Below, piece after piece: positions 17,317 to 24,411 of a stretch of DNA of 64,000 nt (within the stretch, counting starts at the first letter, position 1; the number at the start of each line of letters is the position of its first letter). The stretch comes from Candidatus Competibacteraceae bacterium (GTDB lineage Bacteria > Pseudomonadota > Gammaproteobacteria > Competibacterales > Competibacteraceae): positions 1 through 64,000 of the forward strand of contig JAEUPW010000066.1 in the NCBI GenBank assembly GCA_016790045.1, written 5' to 3'. The notes beneath the pieces were generated by a model that was not told where the DNA came from, did not search any database, and was given only the letters and a program-made list of their open reading frames with translations. Made by a program: the position numbers and the translations under genes.

Positions 17317-17721
17317 ATGCACCATCGCATCGAAATCAAGGTTCGCGGCTACCATCTCGATTTGTACCGCCACGTCAATAACGCCCGCTATCTGGAATTC
17401 CTGGAGGAAGCGCGCTGGAGCTTGCTGGAAAGTCGGGGCGGGCTCGCTTTCCTGCAAGAGCGCGGCTATACCTTCGCGCTGGTCAACATCAACATCAACT
17501 ACCGCCGCGCAGCCTACATGGGCGAAATCTTGGACATCGCCAGCTCGGTCAAAGCCATCGGCAACCGCAGTTGCGTGATGCGCCAACTCATCACCCTCAA
17601 GGGTAGCGATACGGTCGTGGCCGACGCCGATGTCACCTTTGTCATCGTCGACACCCGCACCGAAAAATCGGCGCCGCTGGAAGGCGAATTGCGCGCGGCG
17701 CTGGAACGGATGGCGGCGTGA
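17317..17721 (+). CDS. Acyl-CoA thioesterase (4-hydroxybenzoyl-CoA thioesterase-like hotdog)
   Basis: This 134-residue single hotdog-fold protein resembles FadM/YbgC-type thioesterases that cleave acyl-CoA. The catalytic-Asp signature is present as YHLDLYRHVNNARYLEFLEE, and the second half reads NININYRRAAYMGEILDIAS. The start at 17317 follows CGGAG. It stands alone on the plus strand between minus-strand genes. The substrate could be long-chain or aromatic acyl-CoA and cannot be decided from the sequence. Confidence 0.85.
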   Translation: MHHRIEIKVRGYHLDLYRHVNNARYLEFLEEARWSLLESRGGLAFLQERGYTFALVNININYRRAAYMGEILDIASSVKAIGNRSCVMRQLITLKGSDTVVADADVTFVIVDTRTEKSAPLEGELRAALERMAA

Positions 17722-17733
17722 CGCCAGCCGGCG

Positions 17734-18699
17734 CTAGCGCGTTTCCCAGCGCCAGGCGTGGCCGATGATCGTTTCCAGCGCCGCGTGGCGCGGCCGCCAT
17801 CCCAACTCGTCCCGCGCGCGCCGGGAATCGGCCACCAGCCGCGCCGGATCGCCGGGCCGGCGCTCGCCGTAAACCACGGAAAATTCCCGGCCGCTCACCG
17901 CGCGCGCCGTTTCGATCACCTCGCGCACCGAAAAGCCGTTGCCGTTACCCAAGTTGTACGCGGCGCTCTCCCCGCCTTCCCACAGCCGCCGCAACGCCAG
18001 CCAATGCGCCTCGCACAAATCGGCCACGTGGATGTAGTCGCGGATGCAGGTGCCGTCCGGGGTATCGTAGTCGGCGCCGAATACGGTGACGTTGGCGCGA
18101 CGCCCGGAAGCCGCCTGCAACACCAGCGGGATCAAATGCGTTTCCGGCTCGTGGCGTTCGCCCAACTGGCCCTCGGGGTCCGCGCCGGCCGCGTTGAAAT
18201 AGCGCAACTTCACCGCTTTCAAACCATAGGCCAGATCGTAATCCTCCAGCATTTGCTCGACCATCCACTTGCCGCGCCCGTAGGGGTTGATGGGATTTTT
18301 CGGATGCGCTTCGTCGATGGGCGTGCGCACCGGCTCGCCGAAAATCGCCGCCGTGGAGGAAAAGATGAAATGCCGGACCTGATGGGCAACCATGGCGTCC
18401 AGCAGCGCCTGGGTCTTGAAGACATTGTTGCGGTAATACTTGGCCGGTTCCCGCACCGATTCGCCCACTTGAATATGGGACGCGAAATGCATCACTCCAT
18501 CGAAACGCTGGGCCGCGAACACTTCCGCCAAGACCCGCGCCTCCCCCAAATCGCCCAGGACGAACCGCCCGCCGGTCACGGCGTCGCGATAGCCCGCCGA
18601 CAAATCGTCCAGCACGGTCACTTCGCAATCTCGCCGACACAGCAGTTTGACCATGTGAGAGCCGATGTAACCCGCGCCGCCGACCACAAGTACGTGCAT
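17734..18699 (-). CDS. galE: UDP-glucose 4-epimerase
   Basis: The enzyme interconverts UDP-glucose and UDP-galactose (EC 5.1.3.2), supplying precursors for surface polysaccharide. The NAD-binding motif is VLVVGGAGYIGSHMVKLLCR. The catalytic Ser/Tyr/Lys set is seen in IFSSTAAIFGEP and NPYGRGKWMVEQML, and LRYFNAAGADPEGQLGE and GTCIRDYIHVADL are classic GalE blocks. The length of 321 residues is slightly short of the usual ~338. It follows the coiled-coil membrane protein gene on the same strand after ~250 bases, and the nearby sugar transferase genes suggest a shared pathway. Confidence 0.93.
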   Translation of the reverse strand: MHVLVVGGAGYIGSHMVKLLCRRDCEVTVLDDLSAGYRDAVTGGRFVLGDLGEARVLAEVFAAQRFDGVMHFASHIQVGESVREPAKYYRNNVFKTQALLDAMVAHQVRHFIFSSTAAIFGEPVRTPIDEAHPKNPINPYGRGKWMVEQMLEDYDLAYGLKAVKLRYFNAAGADPEGQLGERHEPETHLIPLVLQAASGRRANVTVFGADYDTPDGTCIRDYIHVADLCEAHWLALRRLWEGGESAAYNLGNGNGFSVREVIETARAVSGREFSVVYGERRPGDPARLVADSRRARDELGWRPRHAALETIIGHAWRWETR

Positions 18700-18947
18700 G
18701 ACCCTATTCCCGCCGAGCGAACGACAACTATTTCGGGCGGCGATGCCGCGCCGCCGCTATCCGTCGAACGCGATAAAATTAGAATTGACCCCGCGATTGA
18801 CGGTTCTGGCCGCAGCCCGTGCCGGGCGATCGAGCCCGGACGCCCCTGCGTTGCCGGGCGGGAGGCTCGGGTCATCACGCCTGCCGCGAGGGGTCGCTGG
18901 CCCCGGAAGCCGAAGGCCCGGCCCGAACACCTGGACCGCGCGGCTCT

Positions 18948-19931
18948 TTACTGTTCCTCGTGCATCCTCAGGAATCGCTCCATCAATTGCTCGATTTCGG
19001 CCTCCAGCGCGCCGCGTTCCTGCTCCGCCTGACGCTCCTTGGCGTGCATCTTTTCTTCGAGCTCCCGGCGCAACTGATGGGCGTGCTCCAACTGTTGCAG
19101 CAGGCTCTGTTTTTCCTGCTCCCAACCGCCGGGTTGCAGCAGCGGTTGCTGGCCGCCGGATTCCGGCCCGCCGCGCCGCTGGGCCTGCAAGCGCTCCACC
19201 TGCTCCTGCAAAGACTTGCGTTCGGCCTCCCATAAGGTTCGCTGCCGCTCGCGCTCGCCATTCGCCTCGGCGCGCAATTGCTCGACTAGCTGGGCGGCGT
19301 CGGGCGGCAACTGTTGCTGGGCGCGCGCTTTATAAAGCGATACGCTGTCTTCCAAGGTGTTGATCTGGACTTGCATTTCCAGGCGTTCGCCTTCCCAGGC
19401 TTCCTGCTGTTGCTCCAGGCGGGCGTTCACCAGCGATTTGTCCCGCTGCAATCCTTGCAATTGGTCCTCGATGTGGTTGTTTTGCAACAATAAACTTTGC
19501 AGTTGCCGGTCCCATTCCACCCGCTCCTGGGCGAATTGCTTTTGCAGGGCCGTTTTTTCCTGCTCGGTGCGCGTGGTCGCATCGCGCAAGCGGGTGGCTT
19601 CCAGCAGATGGTTTTGCCGGTCCCGCTCGTAGCGGGCTTTCAGCTCGTTGCACTGTTGCTCGAAATGGGCCCGCTGCTCGTCGGTCCGGGCCAATTCTTC
19701 CTCGAGGTGCTTCTGCTGCGCCAGCAGCGCCTGGCGGGATTGATAAGCGCTCGACTGTTGGCCGAGCAGCGTATTTTGCAATTCGTTGTTCTTCGCCTGT
19801 TCTTCCGCCAGTTCGTTTTGGGTCCGGACGAAAGCCCCGCGCAGGGAACCGTACGGCAACAGAAAGATGATGACGCCGCCCGCCACCAACCCGACGATCG
19901 CTCCAACGACCAGATACATGATGTCCGTCAT
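18948..19931 (-). CDS. Membrane-anchored long coiled-coil protein
   Basis: The protein has one N-terminal membrane helix (MYLVVGAIVGLVAGGVIIFL) followed by about 290 residues of Gln/Glu/Lys/Arg-rich heptad sequence with almost no Gly or Pro until a short break near residue 250 (GGPESGGQQPLLQPGG). It should form a long cytoplasmic coiled coil tethered to the inner membrane. The layout recalls the N-terminus of RmuC-like or SMC-like scaffolds, but no named family is recognised. It lies 67 bases after the receiver-coiled-coil-tail protein gene, which is also membrane-bound, so the two may interact. Confidence 0.78.
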   Translation of the reverse strand: MTDIMYLVVGAIVGLVAGGVIIFLLPYGSLRGAFVRTQNELAEEQAKNNELQNTLLGQQSSAYQSRQALLAQQKHLEEELARTDEQRAHFEQQCNELKARYERDRQNHLLEATRLRDATTRTEQEKTALQKQFAQERVEWDRQLQSLLLQNNHIEDQLQGLQRDKSLVNARLEQQQEAWEGERLEMQVQINTLEDSVSLYKARAQQQLPPDAAQLVEQLRAEANGERERQRTLWEAERKSLQEQVERLQAQRRGGPESGGQQPLLQPGGWEQEKQSLLQQLEHAHQLRRELEEKMHAKERQAEQERGALEAEIEQLMERFLRMHEEQ

Positions 19932-19998
19932 GATTCGTCATCCGCTTTTTGGGCTTTTATCCTGGGGGCAGCCACGCGCGGCGGGCCGCCGCAGTCTT

Positions 19999-21105
19999 TC
20001 AGCGCAAGGCGTAGGCCAACACCGCCGCTCCGATGCCGATGGCCGCCGCCCAGGTCGCCGCCTGATAAATGCGCCGCTGCAAATCGCGCTTGGCCTCGGC
20101 CAACAGCTGCTGAAAGATGTGCTCCGCCACCAGATTGCTGGCGGCGTTGGCGCTTTCGGCTTCGCTGATGGCTTTCAGCGCCACGTCCCGCGAGGTTTGA
20201 ATCACGGCCTCCTGAATCGACTCCTTGACCTTCTCGGCGGCTTCGGTCGCGCTGGCGGTCAACTTGCGGCTCAGCCGCTCGGTCAGCTCGGGCGATTCGC
20301 TCTGCCAGATCCGCGACGCCGTTTCGTTGATTTGGCGCTCCACGGCGGTCCGCCCTTCCCGTTGCAGCGCTTCGACCCGCTCTTGCAACAGCGGCGGCAA
20401 CTGCGCCCGCAGCGCTTCCGCCACGATGGCGTTCAAGTCGGCGGAATCCGGCGACGATGAAGGCGGTTGCCATTTCGCCAGTTGCGCCTCGCACTCCCGG
20501 CTGGCGACGCGGGCGCTGACGGTTTCCTGGCCCGCCTCCAGATCCCGGCGCACCTTGGCGATCACGTCGTTGATCAGGGGCAGCACCTGGGATTCGATGG
20601 CGTTGTAGACCACCGCTTCGGCTTTTTCGAGCGCGATCCTTTCTATCTGCTCGGTCGAAACTCTCTCGCCGACCGCGGCCGGGACCGTGACCGCCGGCGC
20701 GGGCGCGGGGATGCCCGCCGCCATCGCCGCGTCGAACAGCTCGTTCATTTGCTTCAGGATGATGCCCAGCGCATCGGGCGTAGCCGGTTTGACCAGCACG
20801 CCGATGGCCCCCGCCGCGCGGGCCTCGTCCTGATAGGCCTGATCGTCCTTGGACGTGTACATGGTGACCGGGATCTGCGCGGTTCCCGGCTCGCGCTTGA
20901 TCTGGCGCACGGCGGCGATCCCATCCAGGCCCGGCATGGTGTGATCCATGAAAATCGCGTCCGGCCGCTGGCCGCGCAAATAGTTGAGCGCTTCCTCGGC
21001 GGAATCGACCGTATCGACCGTTAATCCGAACCCCTGCAACATCTTGCGCAACATCAAACGCGCGGATTTTGAATCATCTACGATAAGTACGTGTCGGACA
21101 GGCAT
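19999..21105 (-). CDS. Response-regulator receiver protein with helical region and C-terminal membrane tail
   Basis: Residues 1-120 are a CheY-like receiver (VLIVDDSKSARLML; phosphoacceptor Asp54 in AIFMDHTMPG; MYTSKDD; VLVKPATP). Residues ~150-345 are helical and charged, with no DNA-binding or enzyme domain seen. The last ~20 residues (TWAAAIGIGAAVLAYALR) form a hydrophobic tail, so the protein looks tail-anchored. A receiver whose output is a membrane-anchored helical rod is unusual. The start at 21105 follows AGGAGGG; the upstream in-frame codon is unlikely. It follows the STAS gene in the same direction. Confidence 0.8.
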   Translation of the reverse strand: MPVRHVLIVDDSKSARLMLRKMLQGFGLTVDTVDSAEEALNYLRGQRPDAIFMDHTMPGLDGIAAVRQIKREPGTAQIPVTMYTSKDDQAYQDEARAAGAIGVLVKPATPDALGIILKQMNELFDAAMAAGIPAPAPAVTVPAAVGERVSTEQIERIALEKAEAVVYNAIESQVLPLINDVIAKVRRDLEAGQETVSARVASRECEAQLAKWQPPSSSPDSADLNAIVAEALRAQLPPLLQERVEALQREGRTAVERQINETASRIWQSESPELTERLSRKLTASATEAAEKVKESIQEAVIQTSRDVALKAISEAESANAASNLVAEHIFQQLLAEAKRDLQRRIYQAATWAAAIGIGAAVLAYALR

Positions 21106-21269
21106 AAACCCTCCTGGTTTTCTTTTCAGATTAACAGCTTTTGGGCGCGGAAAAAATAAGCCTTCAAACGGGAAGCGCGCTCGTGGAGCGCGCGATTCGC
21201 CCATCTTTCCGCCCGGCGCGACGATACGCCAAAGACCGCCATCCGCCCCGGCCGGCGTGGCCGGCGCGC

Positions 21270-21605
21270 CTAGCGCAACCGCGCCAGCGCCGTGGCCTCT
21301 TCATCGAAAATCGAGAAAATTTGTTGCAGGCGAGTCAGCTCGATCAGCGAGCGCACGGTCGGGTTCGGCCGCAGCAACACCACTTCGCCGTTTTTGAGGC
21401 GGGCGGCCTTGAACACCGACACCAGCACCGAAAGCCCGCTGGAATCCATGAAGCCCACCTCGGCCAGATCCAGCGCCAGCTTGCCGCCGCCTTTTTCGAC
21501 CACATCCAGCAAACGCTGGCGAACCTGCGCCACGTCCGCCATCATCAACCGCCCCGATAGAGCGATCACGTCAATCCCCTCAACCGTCCGATGCGTTACG
21601 ACCAT
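21270..21605 (-). CDS. STAS-domain anti-sigma-factor antagonist
   Basis: This 111-residue SpoIIAA/RsbV-like protein has the characteristic phosphorylation site block VGFMDSSGLSVLVSVFKAAR, where the first or second Ser is the target of the partner kinase. In partner switching, the unphosphorylated form binds the anti-sigma kinase and frees its client. The gene sits between the RsbW-like kinase gene and the receiver-tail protein gene and is very likely regulated by them. Confidence 0.88.
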   Translation of the reverse strand: MVVTHRTVEGIDVIALSGRLMMADVAQVRQRLLDVVEKGGGKLALDLAEVGFMDSSGLSVLVSVFKAARLKNGEVVLLRPNPTVRSLIELTRLQQIFSIFDEEATALARLR

Positions 21606-21692
21606 GATTGGATATCCCGAAGCAATAAACCTGTCCCCACAATCGGCTCCCCGACCGGTCCCGCGCCTGCGCGTATCGCCGGCGGTCTTTCC

Positions 21693-22145
21693 TCAGGCCG
21701 GCCGCGACCCCTTGAGCGTCCGGCGCATGGTCAGGGTGTTCTGCCCATCGCCGACATGATACTCGACCGAATCCATGCACGACTTGATGATGCTCAATCC
21801 GCGCCCGCGCAGCGGCCACGTCTCCGGATCGGCCCGATCCGGCTTGACGGCGGCGACCGGCGCGGTCAATTGCAAAGGGTCCATCGGATCGCCGCGATCG
21901 CGCACCGACACGCTGAACGCCTCCGGGCTCAGCCGGAATTCCACCAGCACCGCATGGCCGGGTTCACCGTGATAGGCGTGTTCGACCGCGTTGTTCACCG
22001 CCTCGACCACGGCCAGCTCGATTTGCGCGACATCGGCCGGCGGCAACGCCGTCAGACCGCAGAGTCCGTTGACCGCGCCGCCCAGCAATTCGATGCATTC
22101 AGGCCGGCTCTCGATCGCCAGGCTGATCGTCCGGGTCATAGCCAT
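21693..22145 (-). CDS. RsbW/SpoIIAB-like anti-sigma serine kinase
   Basis: The protein (150 residues) is a GHKL ATPase/kinase with the N box VVEAVNNAVEHAYHGEP, the G1-like VRDRGDPMDP and the G2-like LRGRGLSIIKSCMDSVEY. It should phosphorylate the STAS protein encoded next to it. It has no sigma factor neighbour, so its client may be another protein. The ATG at 22145 lies 47 bases inside the end of the upstream phosphatase gene, which links their translation. Confidence 0.86.
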   Translation of the reverse strand: MAMTRTISLAIESRPECIELLGGAVNGLCGLTALPPADVAQIELAVVEAVNNAVEHAYHGEPGHAVLVEFRLSPEAFSVSVRDRGDPMDPLQLTAPVAAVKPDRADPETWPLRGRGLSIIKSCMDSVEYHVGDGQNTLTMRRTLKGSRPA

Positions 22146-23361
22146 GCTCGCGTTCCAAGACTAGCAAGGTGATGTCGTCCTCGAGATTAGCGTCACCCTT
22201 CCATTCCAGTAACGCCTCGCCGACGCGCGCCGCCACCGCGGCGGCGACCAAATCGCGGGTCTCTTCCAACAACTGTCTCAACCGCGATTCAGCGAAGGGC
22301 TCTCCGGCGGGATTGGGGCACTCGGTGATGCCATCTGAGTATAAAAATAGACGATCTCCCGCCGCCAGTTCAAAGTCGGTAGTATCGTATTCGACATCGG
22401 GAAACATGCCGACCGGGAACCCCCCGCCGCCCACCAGTTCGGCGCGCCCGCTGGCGCGGCGCAGCAGGATCGGTTTGGGATGGCCGGCTTGGGCGAGGCG
22501 CACCCGCCCGGAACGCAAATCCAAGTTGCCGTAAATCATGGTGAAATACTGCAAGGGCTCGATGCCGGATTGAAAGCGCCGGTTCAGTTCGCCGACCAGC
22601 ACTTGCGGGATCGCCGTCTCGCTCGGGCCGACCTCCTGCCGGCGCAGGCGTCTTTCCTCGGCCCCTTGCGACAGCAGGCGGCTTAAGGTGAACGACAGCA
22701 GCGCGGCGGGCACGCCGTGACCCACCACATCCAACTGATAAAAACTCAACTGGTGCGCGTCGACCGTAAAGTAATCGAAAATATCGCCGGCCACGAACGA
22801 GCAGGGGTGGAACAGCCACTCCACCGTGACGCCCGGCAGCCGCAGCGGCGGCGGCAGGAGCGACTTTTGCAGGCCGGCGGCCGACTCCAAGTCGTTGCGG
22901 ATGGTCGAGTACGCTTCGGACAGAGTGTGATTGATCTGGTTGAGGCGGCGATTGCGCTCGTCCAGCTCCTCTTCCAGCCGCAAGATGCGCTCGCCGGCGC
23001 GAACCCGCACCCGCAGTTCCTCGGGGTGGACCGGCTTGACGATGAAATCGTCGGCCCCGGCGTCCATGCCCTGCACCAGCGAGTTGCGGTCGTTGCGGCC
23101 GCTCAACAGAATCAGATAGATATAATTATCGAACGGGGTGGCTCGCACCCGCCGGCACAGGTCGGGACCGTTCAAACCGGGCATCATCCAATCGCTGATC
23201 ACCAGTCGGATGTCGCCGTGTTGTACAATCTCCCAGGCTTCCAGGCCATCCCGCGCCACGCGGGTCTCATAGCGCCACTGCCGGAGCATGGCCGTGATGA
23301 TGCGCAGCATGGCCGGATCGTCGTCCACCACCAGAATATGGTTGCTTGAGCTGGGAGCCAT
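22099..23361 (-). CDS. Receiver-PP2C (RsbU/SpoIIE-type) phosphatase
   Basis: The N-terminal receiver (HILVVDDDPAMLRIITAML; Asp in LVISDWMMPGLNG; IVKPVHPEE) is joined by a coiled linker to a PP2C-like phosphatase. The phosphatase has LQKSLLPPPLRLPGV, FVAGDIFDYFTVDA (metal-binding Asp), VGHGVPAALLSF, LYSDGITECPNP and LEDDITLLVLE. Phosphorylation of the receiver should switch on dephosphorylation of the STAS protein. It heads the operon of phosphatase, kinase, STAS, receiver-tail protein and perhaps coiled-coil protein. The 420-residue length is normal for this fused form. Confidence 0.9.
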   Translation of the reverse strand: MAPSSSNHILVVDDDPAMLRIITAMLRQWRYETRVARDGLEAWEIVQHGDIRLVISDWMMPGLNGPDLCRRVRATPFDNYIYLILLSGRNDRNSLVQGMDAGADDFIVKPVHPEELRVRVRAGERILRLEEELDERNRRLNQINHTLSEAYSTIRNDLESAAGLQKSLLPPPLRLPGVTVEWLFHPCSFVAGDIFDYFTVDAHQLSFYQLDVVGHGVPAALLSFTLSRLLSQGAEERRLRRQEVGPSETAIPQVLVGELNRRFQSGIEPLQYFTMIYGNLDLRSGRVRLAQAGHPKPILLRRASGRAELVGGGGFPVGMFPDVEYDTTDFELAAGDRLFLYSDGITECPNPAGEPFAESRLRQLLEETRDLVAAAVAARVGEALLEWKGDANLEDDITLLVLEREHGYDPDDQPGDREPA

Positions 23362-23544
23362 ACGTTTGCAGAGTCAGTCAATCCGGTCGGAACCGAGCGG
23401 CGAACGAATTCGGGCCGGGGTCGGTCTTAGCAGTCTAACGCCAATCGGGTTTACGATCATCCGGATTAGCGCGCGAAACCGGTGCGGCTGCGCCCGCCGG
23501 ATGTTCGAGGTTCAACCCTGAATCCCCGCCGAGAGTCCCCTGCC

Positions 23545-23802
23545 ATGCCCGCCGCGCCGCCCGTCAAACCCCTGCGTTTCGCCATCGGCGGCATGAGCTG
23601 CGCCGGCGGCGTCGCCTCCGTGGAAACCGCTTTGCGCGAAGTTCCCGGCGCGCTCGACGCCCGCGTCAACCTGGCCGAACCCGCCGCGCACGTGTCCGGG
23701 ACCCCCGATCCCGCCACCCTGATCGCGGCGGTGCGCGAGGCCGGTTACGCCGCCGCCGAATTGCGCGAGGCCGGCGACCAACAGGATCGCGCGCCACGGT
23801 GA
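23545..23802 (+). CDS. Heavy-metal-associated (HMA) domain protein, copper ATPase N-terminus remnant
   Basis: This 85-residue protein is a ferredoxin-like HMA domain of the type found in CopZ and at the N-terminus of copper P-type ATPases. The metal loop reads [20 protein letters not shown]; the usual pattern is GMxCxxC, so the second Cys is a Gly here and metal binding should be weak or altered. The tail ([16 protein letters not shown]) resembles the linker after the first HMA domain of CopA. The ATG at 23545 gives the standard N-terminus. The stop overlaps the next small gene (GTGA), which encodes the C-terminus of the same kind of ATPase. Confidence 0.72.
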   Translation: MPAAPPVKPLRFAIGGMSCAGGVASVETALREVPGALDARVNLAEPAAHVSGTPDPATLIAAVREAGYAAAELREAGDQQDRAPR

Positions 23803-24002
23803 GCAACATTCGCCAGAATTTGTTCGGCGCTTTCCTTTACAATACCCTGGGCATTCCGCTGGCGGCGGGCGCGCTCTACCCCGCGACCGGGATGCTGCTG
23901 GACCCGATGCTGGCCGGCGCGGCCATGGCGCTGCCCTCGTTCACCGTGGTCAGCAACGCCAATCGGTTGCGCGGTTTTCGTCCCAAAGGTGCGCCGACAT
24001 GA
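23799..24002 (+). CDS. C-terminal two-helix fragment of a CopA-type copper P-type ATPase
   Basis: The 67 residues correspond to the very end of CopA (the last two membrane helices). [20 protein letters not shown], the [20 protein letters not shown] helix and [17 protein letters not shown] match the E. coli CopA C-terminus from memory almost throughout. All middle parts are absent: the A domain, the CPC helix, and the P and N domains with the DKTG phosphorylation site. It cannot pump ions. Translation would start at GTG 23799, overlapping the HMA stop. It could be debris of a deletion, or a retained small membrane protein. It is in a different frame from the HMA gene. Confidence 0.7.
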   Translation: MSNIRQNLFGAFLYNTLGIPLAAGALYPATGMLLDPMLAGAAMALPSFTVVSNANRLRGFRPKGAPT

Positions 24003-24079
24003 CCGCTTATCTCGTCAATCTGCTCGGACTAGGGCCGATCGCCCTGATCGTCTGGTGGTTTTGGATGACCCGCCCATGA
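23999..24079 (+). CDS. 26-residue membrane peptide, possibly the anchor of a lost cupredoxin
   Basis: A short frame encodes [20 protein letters not shown] followed by FWMTRP, a single hydrophobic helix. It shares ATGA overlaps with both neighbours (stop of the CopA fragment gene, and start of the 111-residue gene), which argues that it is translated. The sequence resembles, from memory, the N-terminal anchor (NLLGxxLIxLIVWWFWL) of small cupredoxin-domain proteins that often follow copA. Here it ends before any copper-binding domain. This link is an inference. Confidence 0.5.
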   Translation: MTAYLVNLLGLGPIALIVWWFWMTRP

Positions 24080-24411
24080 CCTCGCCGCCGTTGCCCAAGC
24101 CGGCCTGGCTTTACCGGAAACCGTCCTGGCTGCAACGTTTGGCCCTGGGCCTTGTTTCCGCCCTGGCTCTCGTGGCCGCGTTCGCGGTCGCCTCGGTGCT
24201 GTTCGCCGCGCTGTTGGTGATCGGTCTGGTGGGGGGCGCTTGGTTGTGGTGGCGCTACCGCGCATGGGTTCGGCGGGTTCGAGACGCCCAACCCACCGTT
24301 TTGGAGGGCGAGTACCATGTCGAGCCCGGCCCCGCCGCGCTGGAGGATCGCGCGGGAGATGCTGTCCGGACCGCGCCCGACAAAGCGCCCGCCGATCCGC
24401 GCGCCCCATGA
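24076..24411 (+). CDS. Small membrane protein of unknown function
   Basis: This 111-residue protein has a hydrophobic stretch of about 45 residues (LGLVSALALVAAFAVASVLF and on to GLVGGAWLWW), probably two helices, followed by a basic patch (RYRAWVRRVRD) and the short motif LEGEYHVEP, with a Pro/Ala/Asp-rich tail. Similar LEGEY-type small proteins are known to me only as uncharacterised. It is joined by ATGA overlaps to the peptide gene before it and to the histidine kinase gene after it, so it may act with the kinase at the membrane. Confidence 0.65.
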   Translation: MTSPPLPKPAWLYRKPSWLQRLALGLVSALALVAAFAVASVLFAALLVIGLVGGAWLWWRYRAWVRRVRDAQPTVLEGEYHVEPGPAALEDRAGDAVRTAPDKAPADPRAP

